A DNA stretch of 9,063 bases from positions 1-9,063 of the forward strand of contig JAIRNM010000224.1 in the NCBI GenBank assembly GCA_031258055.1. Direction: 5' to 3'. Positions 1 through 5,784 of the stretch are shown here, in pieces. The DNA is from Bifidobacteriaceae bacterium. GTDB taxonomy: Bacteria; Actinomycetota; Actinomycetes; Actinomycetales; WQXJ01. The notes below the pieces were generated by a model that made no database searches, had not been told where the DNA came from, and was given only the letters and a program-made list of their open reading frames with translations. The position numbers were made by a program, and so were the translations under genes. Numbering within the stretch: position 1 is the stretch's first letter; each line of letters begins with the position of its first letter.

Positions 1-1158
1 TCCCTGGTCGGCGGAGGAGGCTAGGTCACCGCCCAGAGGTGGATTCCGGTCCGCGTCGAACTTGCCGCTTGAGCGCGGTCGGATTCGCGCCCGTACCGGT
101 AGCTGGGTTGGGCGCGGAACTGACTGGTCAGTGGCGCTGCTTCCAGGCCGGGCGGTGGTTGCTAAGAGCGGCGGGGATAAGGCTTCGTCCGGTCCAAGCT
201 CGGCCAGCATTGTGCGCGCCGGGTCCGGATCGGCGGCGTGGACGGCATCGGCACGGGTATCGGCAGCGACACTCGCGGCGGGAAGGGGCCGCGACTGAGG
301 CGCTTCCGCCAGTTCGACCGGCGCTGCTGGTGGCGCGGACGGAACGGGCTGGTCCAGCACACCGTACAGAGTCCTGGCCAGAACTCCGGCCAAGGCGGCG
401 GAGAACTCAGCCATCGTGGACTGCCGCTCCCCTGTGTCGGCCAAAACCCGCTTGATTATTTGAGCTAAATCGGTAGGAACGTCCGCTGAGCGATCCAAAG
501 CGCGGACCTCAGCGCTGTGACCGGTTGTTTCGCCCACGATTAGGCCAAGTAGCACGTTGGCGAGCGCATGAACGTCCTGCTCAGGCCAGGCTGGGCAGCC
601 ATCGTCAACAGCTCGCGGACATGCCCAGTCAACTTGCGCGCCCGTCGCCCGGTACGGCGCGCCAGCCTTGACGGCATAGCTGAATTCCACCACCGCCGGG
701 CCCTCGCCGCCCAGGATCAGATGGTCGGGACGGATACCGCCGTGAATGATCTCCCTCGCGTGGACCGCCCCGAGTATCTTGGCGAAGGCCAAAACAATCC
801 GGACCGACCGATCCCAAGGCCGGGCGCCCGCCGCGATCATTTCAGCGATGGTGGTTCCAACCACGAACTCCGTGACTAGCGCCGCACGTCCGTCACTAAG
901 GGAATGATGGTCAACCAGGTGCGCAATGCCTCGGACCTCCGCCAGTTGGGCGAGGGCGTCTCTTTCGGCTCCGATCTCGGTGGCGGAACCAACTTTGACT
1001 AGGCGCGGCGAACCGGTGGCGGTGTCAGTGAAACGGAACAGGCGGCCGAAGCGACCGACCGGTTCACCACCGCTCAATCCTGGTAGTTCAGGCGGATCGG
1101 CCAGCGTCAAAAGGACGGTCGGCTCGAGGGTCTTGGGAAGCGGCGGTGCACTGAGCAA
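1..1158 (-). CDS. Protein kinase-like protein (probable pseudokinase), C-terminus cut by window edge
   Basis: The frame is open from a TTG at 1158 to base 1, giving 386 residues without a stop. TTG is chosen because GAAGGG (1167-1172) lies 8 nt upstream and an in-frame TGA lies two codons before it. Residues about 33-250 resemble a Ser/Thr kinase fold: VK with Lys55 at the ATP-lysine position, Glu65 as the possible helix-C glutamate, and a degenerate catalytic loop, HGGIRPDHLIL (139-149). Gly141 replaces the catalytic Asp, His146 replaces the metal Asn, and EFS (158-160) stands where DFG is expected. Phosphotransfer is therefore unlikely; a scaffold or regulatory role is inferred. From about residue 250 the chain is Pro/Ala/Arg-rich, low-complexity and probably disordered, perhaps a linker to a domain beyond the window. 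It is divergent from the ATPase gene at 1519. The fold call rests on motif order, not a search. Confidence 0.68.
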   Translation of the reverse strand, partial: MLSAPPLPKTLEPTVLLTLADPPELPGLSGGEPVGRFGRLFRFTDTATGSPRLVKVGSATEIGAERDALAQLAEVRGIAHLVDHHSLSDGRAALVTEFVVGTTIAEMIAAGARPWDRSVRIVLAFAKILGAVHAREIIHGGIRPDHLILGGEGPAVVEFSYAVKAGAPYRATGAQVDWACPRAVDDGCPAWPEQDVHALANVLLGLIVGETTGHSAEVRALDRSADVPTDLAQIIKRVLADTGERQSTMAEFSAALAGVLARTLYGVLDQPVPSAPPAAPVELAEAPQSRPLPAASVAADTRADAVHAADPDPARTMLAELGPDEALSPPLLATTARPGSSATDQSVPRPTQLPVRARIRPRSSGKFDADRNPPLGGDLASSADQG

Positions 1159-1219
1159 ACTTCAATCCCTTCTTCCCCGACGCTTCGCGCCACGCCTTGT
1201 CCTATTCCCCGAAACGTCC

Positions 1220-1247
1220 AGGCTAGGTCAATCGCTCTCAAACTCAA
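1220..1247 (-). promoter_or_regulatory. Candidate promoter of the kinase-like gene
   Basis: On the minus strand, TTGAGT (1242-1247) is followed after 16 nt by TAGCCT (1220-1225), a fair -35/-10 pair. Transcription would start near 1213, leaving a leader of about 55 nt that holds the GAAGGG ribosome site before the TTG start. A TTGACC lies between the two boxes and could be an alternative -35, but no good -10 follows it at normal spacing. Confidence 0.38.
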
Positions 1248-1331
1248 GGGCCCAGAGCTGACCCCATGCGACCAGATTCTCGGCGCTGACCTGGCGAAAC
1301 ACCCAAGTGACGGCGGACCGACGAAATGTGC

Positions 1332-1376
1332 CGAATCGGACCCCGTCCGCACTTCGACCGTTCGCGGTCCGATTCG
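1332..1376. repeat. 11-bp perfect inverted repeat with 23-nt loop and internal UUCG hairpin
   Basis: CGAATCGGACC (1332-1342) is exactly complementary to GGTCCGATTCG (1366-1376). Within and overlapping it, GACCG-TTCG-CGGTC (1356-1369) forms a second hairpin with a stable C(UUCG)G tetraloop. The second uses bases 1366-1369 of the outer right arm, so the two folds compete. No T-run follows, so it is not an obvious intrinsic terminator. It could be an operator, a structured RNA or a decayed mobile-element end. Confidence 0.6.
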
Positions 1377-1415
1377 CCGCACCGCGCGGAGGGCACCGTT
1401 TACGGACCGCCCAAC

Positions 1416-1500
1416 TTGCGAATTGCCCATTCAACCTCCTGCAAATGCCCAACTGAACACCCTGCAAATCCGCACCTGAACACCCTGCAAACGCCCTATC
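1416..1500 (+). repeat. 23-bp direct tandem repeats upstream of the ATPase gene
   Basis: Two full 23-bp units at 1439-1461 and 1462-1484 both begin CTGCAAAT and end CTGAACACC, and differ at 3 positions. A partial third unit starts at 1485 (CTGCAAACGCCC). A more diverged unit with an indel may precede them at 1416-1438. The array ends about 20 bp before the -10 box of the ATPase gene, where a -35 region would lie, so it may bind a regulator. There are too few units, and no spacer/repeat division, for a CRISPR. Confidence 0.6.
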
Positions 1501-1506
1501 CGATGC

Positions 1507-1512
1507 TAGACT
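1507..1512 (+). promoter_or_regulatory. -10 box, leaderless promoter of the ATPase gene
   Basis: TAGACT fits the TAnnnT form of an actinobacterial -10 element and ends 6 nt before the ATG at 1519. The transcript would thus begin at or next to the start codon. No Shine-Dalgarno sequence is present before this ATG, which supports leaderless translation. No good -35 is seen; the 23-bp repeats occupy that place. Confidence 0.5.
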
Positions 1513-1518
1513 CCGGTC

Positions 1519-2772
1519 ATGGAATACGTTCCGCGGGTCATCGACTCTGTGGTGGAGAGTCAACTCAAGGCAGCGGGCGCCGTGTTGATACGCGGCCCCA
1601 AGGGCTGCGGCAAGACGGAGACCGGTAGACACCACAGCCGCAGCGAATTGGCGGTTGAAGACAACCCCCGCGTCCGCGCCGCTATGGAAGCAGAACCCGG
1701 CCTGCTGCTCCGCGGCGAGACGCCGCGGCTGATTGACGAATGGCAGGTCCAACCACGCATTTGGAACGCTGTCCGGCGCGAGGTTGACCGCCGCCATGCC
1801 AAAGGCAAGTTCATCTTGACGGGCTCCTCAACTCCGCCGAAGAAGGTGAGGGAGACCCTTCACAGTGGTGTTGGCAGATTTGGCTTGATCGATATGCGCA
1901 CGATGTCATGGGCGGAACTGGGCTGGTCGGAAGGAACAGTCAGACTCGCGGACCTAGCGCAAGGAAAACCGGTTCAACCCACTGAGAGCGACCTGGACTT
2001 GGACTCGCTCGCCGACCACCTCGCGGTTGGTGGCTGGCCCGGCAGCCTGGGACTAGGCCAGGCGGCCGCAGAGGAAGCCAATGCGAACTACTTCGAATTG
2101 CTGGTCGAATCCGACGCGAGCCGCGCGCGGGGGGTACGCCGCGACCCCGCCAAAATCAGAGCCACATTGGAGTCCTTGGCCCGCAATGTCTCAACTGAGG
2201 CGTCCCTGGCTACGCTCGCCAGCGACGCTGGCGGTGCTGCTGGGCCACTCGCGGACCAGACTATTGCCGACTACCTTGAAGCCTTCCGCGAATTGATGGT
2301 CTTGGAGGATCTCCCGGCTTGGAACACTCATATCCGCTCAAGCGCCCGCTTGCGTAAGCGCCCTAAGTGGCATCTAGCAGACCCTTCGCTGTGCTGCGCC
2401 GCGCTGGGACTGACGCCTCCCCAGCTTGTGGCGGACCTGGAATACATGGGACTCCTATTCGAGTCCGCAGTGATCCACGATCTACGTGTTTACGCGACTT
2501 CCACCCGAGGCAGGGTGAGCTACTACCGGGATTCCAACGGACTAGAGGCTGACGCCATCATCGAGTTTCCCCGTTACGGGTGGATCGCTTGTGAGATCAA
2601 ACTTGGATTCGGCGCGGCGGACCGAGCCGCCGAATCACTCAAGCGTTTCGCTGCCAACATTGATCAGGCCCGTGTTGGGCCACCTGCGGCGCTGCTTGTA
2701 ATAACGGGCTCGGGCCTGGCTCACACCCGACCCGATGGCGTCCATATAGTGCCCATGGGATGCCTCGCCTGA
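1519..2772 (+). CDS. ATP-binding protein, AAA_14/DUF4143 family
   Basis: The 417-residue protein has the layout and usual length of the AAA_14 plus DUF4143 ATPases, common accessory proteins of unsettled function. The N-terminal P-loop GPKGCGKT is at 26-33, Walker B RLIDEW at 70-75 (Asp73, Glu74), and the sensor-like strand FILTGSS at 98-104. The middle segment has the family's GGWPG motif. The C-terminal domain carries YYRDSNGLEADAII (335-348) and CEIKLG (358-363): Asp345 with Glu359-x-Lys361 matches the D...ExK arrangement of the PD-(D/E)xK nuclease-like fold known for DUF4143. The gene looks intact. The ATG at 1519 is supported by the leaderless -10 box. It stands alone, divergent from the kinase-like gene and convergent with the DJ-1/PfpI remnant. 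ATP binding is well supported; DNA cleavage or a defence role is not shown. Confidence 0.88.
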   Translation: MEYVPRVIDSVVESQLKAAGAVLIRGPKGCGKTETGRHHSRSELAVEDNPRVRAAMEAEPGLLLRGETPRLIDEWQVQPRIWNAVRREVDRRHAKGKFILTGSSTPPKKVRETLHSGVGRFGLIDMRTMSWAELGWSEGTVRLADLAQGKPVQPTESDLDLDSLADHLAVGGWPGSLGLGQAAAEEANANYFELLVESDASRARGVRRDPAKIRATLESLARNVSTEASLATLASDAGGAAGPLADQTIADYLEAFRELMVLEDLPAWNTHIRSSARLRKRPKWHLADPSLCCAALGLTPPQLVADLEYMGLLFESAVIHDLRVYATSTRGRVSYYRDSNGLEADAIIEFPRYGWIACEIKLGFGAADRAAESLKRFAANIDQARVGPPAALLVITGSGLAHTRPDGVHIVPMGCLA

Positions 2773-2785
2773 CGTCACCCAATAG

Positions 2786-2821
2786 TCACCGGACCCACCG
2801 TGCGGGCCGCCTCGCCGGTGA
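2786..2821. terminator. Candidate bidirectional terminator hairpin between convergent genes
   Basis: TCACCGG (2786-2792) pairs with CCGGTGA (2815-2821) across a 22-nt loop that contains a smaller CCC/GGG pairing. It lies in the 53-bp gap between the ATPase stop codon and the stop of the convergent pseudogene. No T-run follows on either strand, so termination efficiency is uncertain. Confidence 0.38.
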
Positions 2822-2825
2822 GTGG

Positions 2826-3190
2826 TTAACCATTGCTGGGGCCTTGGGTGAGGTTGGCAGCGGCAGCCGCCACTATCGGCGCGCGTCTTGACCGGGTTTC
2901 GGCCAGGAGGTCTGCGACCAGTTCGGGCGGGCAGTTCGCGGGCGAGCCAAAGGCGAAGGGAGGCTCCGGCGCATATTGCGTCCTGAGCTGGGAGCGGGCC
3001 GCCGTGGATGGGCCAGAAACCTCCGCCACCAAGGCCAAGGCCATGTCGATGCCAGCGGACACACCGGACGAAGTGTTAACGGCGCCATCTTTGACCCAGC
3101 GGTGAAGACCTCAGCCGGGCCGACCGCATCAAGCTGGTTGACACCAGGGAAGACAAAGACAAGGGCGAGCGGCGCTTGGGTCACACTCAA
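2826..3190 (-). pseudogene. DJ-1/PfpI-family protein, internal deletion with frameshift
   Basis: Two frames of one gene are seen. The first starts at TTG 3190 or nearby and reads PLALVFVFPGVNQLDAVGPAEVF, the N-terminal strand and turn of the DJ-1/PfpI (GATase1-like) superfamily. Around 3096-3111 similarity passes to another frame, RWVKDGAVNTSSGVSAGIDM, then ALALVAEVSG and a C-terminal AP-EPPFAFGSP segment, ending at TAA 2826. In intact relatives of roughly 200 residues these motifs lie far apart. About 100-125 codons appear to be lost, including the nucleophile elbow with the catalytic Cys, and the reading frame is shifted. The remnant cannot encode an active hydratase, protease or amidase-like enzyme. 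It starts 17 nt after the PIN toxin stop and may be co-transcribed. The family call is strong; the exact subfamily is open. Confidence 0.8.
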
Positions 3191-3207
3191 AACTGTAGGC
3201 GGCGGTC

Positions 3208-3618
3208 TCAGCCGGCCTGGTCGATGAACTCAGCCACCCCCACGGCGCGGCCGACACCTGGGTAATGCCTCAAGTTGCCGGTAACCAAAATCGCGAGAGC
3301 GGTCTCAGCGACCTCCAGGAACGGTCTGTCGTCCTCGTCAGGAAGGTGAATATGGCATGGCCGGGCGGCGACGGCCAAGCCGGTTAACTGAATCCGGTCG
3401 ATCACAGCCGCTGAAACCGCGGGATCAAAGGCGAACTTGGGGCGGGCGAGCACTTCGGCGTATTCGGCCAAGATCCGCCCGTCGTAGCACGGAATGAGAG
3501 TGCCCGCCAGGGCCATGGCGAGCAGCCGCGCGGGCGGTCCAAAAGGCGATAGCAAAGCGGACACAACCACGTTGGTGTCAAGAACCACCCGGCCCCTGGT
3601 CACTTCAGGAGCGGGCAC
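3208..3618 (-). CDS. PIN-domain toxin of a type II toxin-antitoxin pair
   Basis: The 136-residue protein matches the PIN-family toxin-antitoxin component type (COG1569/TIGR00305-like). It has VVLDTNVVVSALL (11-23) with Asp14 as first metal ligand, the helix ILAEYAEVLARPKF (49-62) with the conserved Glu, then LPDEDDRPFLEVA (92-104) supplying further acids, and LVTGNLRHYP (111-120). The acidic centre looks complete, so it is probably a metal-dependent RNase that cleaves RNA when free of antitoxin; the target is unknown. The GTG at 3618 is preferred because GGAAGG lies 6 nt upstream. It overlaps the antitoxin gene by 14 nt, which indicates translational coupling. A second GTG at 3603 lacks a ribosome site. 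The length is normal for the family and no damage is seen. Confidence 0.9.
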   Translation of the reverse strand: MPAPEVTRGRVVLDTNVVVSALLSPFGPPARLLAMALAGTLIPCYDGRILAEYAEVLARPKFAFDPAVSAAVIDRIQLTGLAVAARPCHIHLPDEDDRPFLEVAETALAILVTGNLRHYPGVGRAVGVAEFIDQAG

Positions 3619-3898
3619 GGCGGGCCTTCCGAGCGGCCGTGACTTCGGCGTCGATCTGGTCCATCGTCAGGTGGTCCAGGCCCGCCGCTACGGAAGCAGC
3701 CTGCTGTGCGGCGACCAATCGCGCTAAACGCGCCTGGCGGACATCCTCGATGGTGGCCGTCAAGGATTCCGAATCAACCCCGATTACCAACGCTTGAGGG
3801 CGCCCGTTGTTCGTCAGCACAAATTGCCCATCAGTCCCAAGCGCGTCCCACACTGCGGTGGGCGAAGTTCGCAGCTCCCGAACTGGTACATATCTCAT
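3605..3898 (-). CDS. Phd/YefM-type antitoxin, partner of the PIN toxin
   Basis: The start is the ATG at 3898, with a perfect AGGAGG (3905-3910) 6 nt before it; this gives 97 residues and removes an unsupported 20-residue N-terminal extension. The N-terminus, MRYVPVRELRTSP, followed by FVLTNNGRPQALVIGV, is the DNA-binding fold of Phd/YefM antitoxins. The charged C-terminal part (DQIDAEVTAARKARRARS) is the usual toxin-neutralising helix, which tends to be disordered until bound. It should neutralise the downstream PIN RNase and, with it, repress its own promoter. The palindrome over the -10 box is the likely operator. It is first in a two-gene operon, overlapping the toxin start. Confidence 0.88.
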   Translation of the reverse strand: MRYVPVRELRTSPTAVWDALGTDGQFVLTNNGRPQALVIGVDSESLTATIEDVRQARLARLVAAQQAASVAAGLDHLTMDQIDAEVTAARKARRARS

Positions 3899-3913
3899 TT
3901 TAGCCCTCCTGGA

Positions 3914-3936
3914 TGACAAACGACACTCAATTGTCA
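3914..3936. promoter_or_regulatory. Candidate operator palindrome of the Phd-PIN pair
   Basis: TGACAA (3914-3919) and TTGTCA (3931-3936) form a perfect 6-bp inverted repeat separated by 11 bp. It covers the -10 box and the predicted transcription start of the antitoxin-toxin operon, the usual place for Phd/YefM autorepression. Binding by this antitoxin is inferred. Confidence 0.5.
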
Positions 3937-3958
3937 CACGGCGGCCGGTGGGGGTCAA
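3930..3958 (-). promoter_or_regulatory. Promoter of the Phd-PIN operon
   Basis: On the minus strand, TTGACC (3953-3958) and GACAAT (3930-3935) are separated by exactly 17 nt, close to the sigma-70 family consensus. Transcription would begin near 3923, about 25 nt before the antitoxin ATG, leaving room for the AGGAGG site. Confidence 0.65.
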
Positions 3959-3991
3959 ACACTTATAGGCAGAAAACCCGCCGGGTCCGGG

Positions 3992-4013
3992 GCTCCGAAG
4001 TCTGCGGCGGAGC
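3992..4013 (-). terminator. Weak hairpin after ahcY, possible terminator
   Basis: GCTCCG and CGGAGC (6 bp) are separated by 10 nt, starting about 15 nt past the ahcY stop codon in the direction of transcription. A short ACCC-GGC-GGGT hairpin followed by TTTC comes just after (about 3972-3982). Either or both could end the ahcY transcript; neither has a long T-run. Confidence 0.3.
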
Positions 4014-4027
4014 AGCGGGCCGATAGC

Positions 4028-5617
4028 TCAGTAGCGGTAGTATTCGGGCTTGAAGGGACCGTCCATCGGGACGCCCAGGAAGCGGGCCTGAGCTGGGGTT
4101 AGCTCCGTCAGAGCGACACCCAGGGCGGGCAGATGCAGACGGGCGACTTTCTCATCCAAGGCCTTCGGCAACCGGTAGACGCCTGGCCTGTACTGACCAG
4201 GCTGAGCCGTCCAAAGATCAATCTGGGCCAGCACCTGGTTGGTGAAGGAGCAAGACATCACGAAGCTGGGATGGCCGGTCGCGTTCCCCAGATTCAACAA
4301 GCGCCCCTCGGAAAGCACCAGCACGCTGTGCCCGTCCGGGAAAACCCACTCGTCGACTTGGTCTTTGACGCGCGACCGCCGCACGCCGGGATACGCCCCC
4401 AGCCCGGCAATGTCTACCTCATTGTCGAAATGCCCAATATTCCCAACCACGGCTTTGTCCTTCATCAGGGACATGTTTTGGGCTGTAATCACACCGCAGT
4501 TGCCGGTGGCGGTGATGAAGAAATCGCCGGCCGCCACCACGTCCTCGATTCGCGCGACTTGGAATCCATCCATCGCCGCTTGCAGCGCGCAGATCGGATC
4601 GATTTCGCTGACGATCACACGGGCGCCCTGGCCGCGCAGGGCCTGCGCCGCCCCTTTTCCAACATCGCCGTAGCCAGCCACGACCGCGACTTTGCCGCCA
4701 ATCAGCACGTCCGTGGCTCGGTCCAACCCATCGGGCAACGAATGGCGGATGCCGTAGATGTTGTCGAACTTCGATTTGGTGACTGAATTGTTGACGTCGA
4801 TGACCGGGAAACTCAGCCTGCCCTGGTCCGCCAACTCGGTTAGGCGATGCACGCCAGTGGTGGTTTCCTCACTGACGCCTTTGACGGCATTCCCCAGCCG
4901 CGTCCAGACCCCCGGCGTTTCGACCGCCGCACGGCTTAGCAGCGCCCGCACCACTTGCCCTTCCAAGCTTCCCGCCAACGCCTGGTAAGCGGGCGAAGCT
5001 TCGCCCAGCGCCTCGAATTCGGCGCCCGCCGCCAGTAGCGTAGACGCGTCCGCCCCGTCATCGACAACCAGGTCAGGGCCACTTATCGCCGCCTGTCCAC
5101 CCCCCTTGTGCCCGATGCCGTCGCCGCCCCCAGCCGCACCGCTTGCGCTGCTCTGGGGCCAGCAAAGGGCCTGCCAAGTGCACCACCAGTAGGCATCAAG
5201 CGACTCACCTTTCCAAGCGAAGACAGCGGGACCGGTCGGATTGTCCAGGCTCCCTTCCGGGCCGACGACAACAGCCGCCGCCGCTTCATCTTGGGTGGAA
5301 AAAATGTTGCAAGAAGCCCAACGGACTGAGGCGCCCAAGGCGATGAGCGTTTCAATCAGCACCGCCGTCTGGACGGTCATATGCAAAGAGCCGGTGATCC
5401 TAGCCCCGGCCAAAGGCGCGCGCGGGCCGAATTCCTGGCGCAAAGCCATCAAACCCGGCATCTGCTGTTCGGCCAGACGGATTTGGCTGCGGCCCTGTTC
5501 GGCCAAGCTCAAGTCACGGACCGCGTAGCGCCCAGCCAGATAATCGATCTCTGGCGGCAGCGGAGCGTTTTCCGCGATATCGGTGTTGACCAGCGTTTCA
5601 ATCGGAGCTGAATTCAT
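4028..5617 (-). CDS. ahcY: S-adenosylhomocysteine hydrolase (adenosylhomocysteinase)
   Basis: The enzyme splits S-adenosylhomocysteine into adenosine and homocysteine using bound NAD, relieving product inhibition of methyltransferases; it is cytosolic. Visible family motifs: [15 protein letters not shown] (77-91, His79 as human His55), [14 protein letters not shown] (102-115), VVDDGAD (184-190, Asp187 as Asp131), SEETTTGV (249-256, Glu251 as Glu156), SVTKSKFDN (278-286, Lys281 and Asp285), NAD loop GYGDVGKG (315-322), [18 protein letters not shown] and C-terminal KPEYYRY. The start is the ATG at 5617, preceded by GGGAGG; it overlaps the upstream stop as ATGA, giving 529 residues. That is longer than the usual roughly 480-495, mainly through a Gly/Ala/Ser-rich insertion near 155-179. 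Trp148 stands where Glu is normally found in the WCTEQ motif, and Cys replaces Asn in VMSNSF. The listed catalytic residues remain, so activity is likely but not certain. Confidence 0.95.
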   Translation of the reverse strand: MNSAPIETLVNTDIAENAPLPPEIDYLAGRYAVRDLSLAEQGRSQIRLAEQQMPGLMALRQEFGPRAPLAGARITGSLHMTVQTAVLIETLIALGASVRWASCNIFSTQDEAAAAVVVGPEGSLDNPTGPAVFAWKGESLDAYWWCTWQALCWPQSSASGAAGGGDGIGHKGGGQAAISGPDLVVDDGADASTLLAAGAEFEALGEASPAYQALAGSLEGQVVRALLSRAAVETPGVWTRLGNAVKGVSEETTTGVHRLTELADQGRLSFPVIDVNNSVTKSKFDNIYGIRHSLPDGLDRATDVLIGGKVAVVAGYGDVGKGAAQALRGQGARVIVSEIDPICALQAAMDGFQVARIEDVVAAGDFFITATGNCGVITAQNMSLMKDKAVVGNIGHFDNEVDIAGLGAYPGVRRSRVKDQVDEWVFPDGHSVLVLSEGRLLNLGNATGHPSFVMSCSFTNQVLAQIDLWTAQPGQYRPGVYRLPKALDEKVARLHLPALGVALTELTPAQARFLGVPMDGPFKPEYYRY

Positions 5618-5781
5618 TCCGTTGCCTCCCATTCGACAGCCCGCCCGGCCAGCAGTGCCGGGATACCGTCGCGCACCGGGTAGGCCAGGCGGCAAGCCGG
5701 GCAAACCAATTGACCTGGACGGTCAATCAATTCACCTTGGCAAGCGGGGCACCGCAGCGCTTGGCGGACCCACTCCTCCAC
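5614..5781 (-). CDS. Trm112-like zinc-ribbon protein
   Basis: This 55-residue protein starts with GTG at 5781, 3 nt after the manB stop, and ends in a TGA that overlaps the ahcY ATG (ATGA). Two Cys pairs, CPAC at 11-14 and CPAC at 27-30, form a zinc ribbon, followed by [11 protein letters not shown] (34-44), the hallmark of the Trm112/UPF0434 family. In eukaryotes and some archaea Trm112 is an activating subunit of several methyltransferases; in bacteria the role is less settled. Its place between manB and ahcY is common in Actinomycetota, and a link to methylation is plausible because AhcY clears the methyltransferase by-product. Many relatives have a sugar isomerase gene (ManA or SIS-domain) between this gene and ahcY; none is present here. 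A GAGAGG lies 11 nt before the GTG, rather far. Expression is probably coupled to manB. Confidence 0.85.
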   Translation of the reverse strand: MEEWVRQALRCPACQGELIDRPGQLVCPACRLAYPVRDGIPALLAGRAVEWEATE

Positions 5782-5784
5782 CGC

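Larger units (their letters stand above)
1159..1518. other. 360-bp intergenic region between divergent genes, repeat-rich, no gene seen
   Basis: No convincing coding region lies here; the open frames crossing it are antisense or out-of-frame extensions over neighbouring genes and resemble no protein I know. It holds the promoter and ribosome site of the leftward kinase-like gene, an 11-bp inverted repeat at 1332-1376, an array of about 23-bp direct repeats at 1416-1500, and a -10 box just before the rightward ATPase gene. That density of symmetric and repeated sequence suggests protein binding or a structured transcript rather than spacer DNA. Confidence 0.7.

Noticed and set aside
1416..1500. 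CRISPR array
   Set aside because: The units are contiguous 23-bp tandem repeats with no unique spacers, only two to four copies, and no cas genes nearby.
1228..1797. 189-codon leftward open frame across the intergenic region and ATPase start
   Set aside because: It is antisense to the P-loop part of the ATPase; no recognisable domain, and it would cover the promoter regions of both neighbours.
4133..4786. 217-codon open frame on the plus strand
   Set aside because: It lies antisense inside ahcY, whose motifs are unmistakable; the translation resembles no family and is a by-product of GC-rich codon use.
4028..5617. AhcY as an inactive paralogue because of a missing active-site Glu
   Set aside because: On counting from the conserved SVTKSKFDN motif, the canonical catalytic Glu is in SEETTTGV and is present; the replaced Glu is a conserved position outside the usual catalytic list.
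5618..5704. 29-residue N-terminal extension of AhcY
   Set aside because: It overlaps the Trm112-like gene, and a GGGAGG ribosome site precedes the ATG at 5617.
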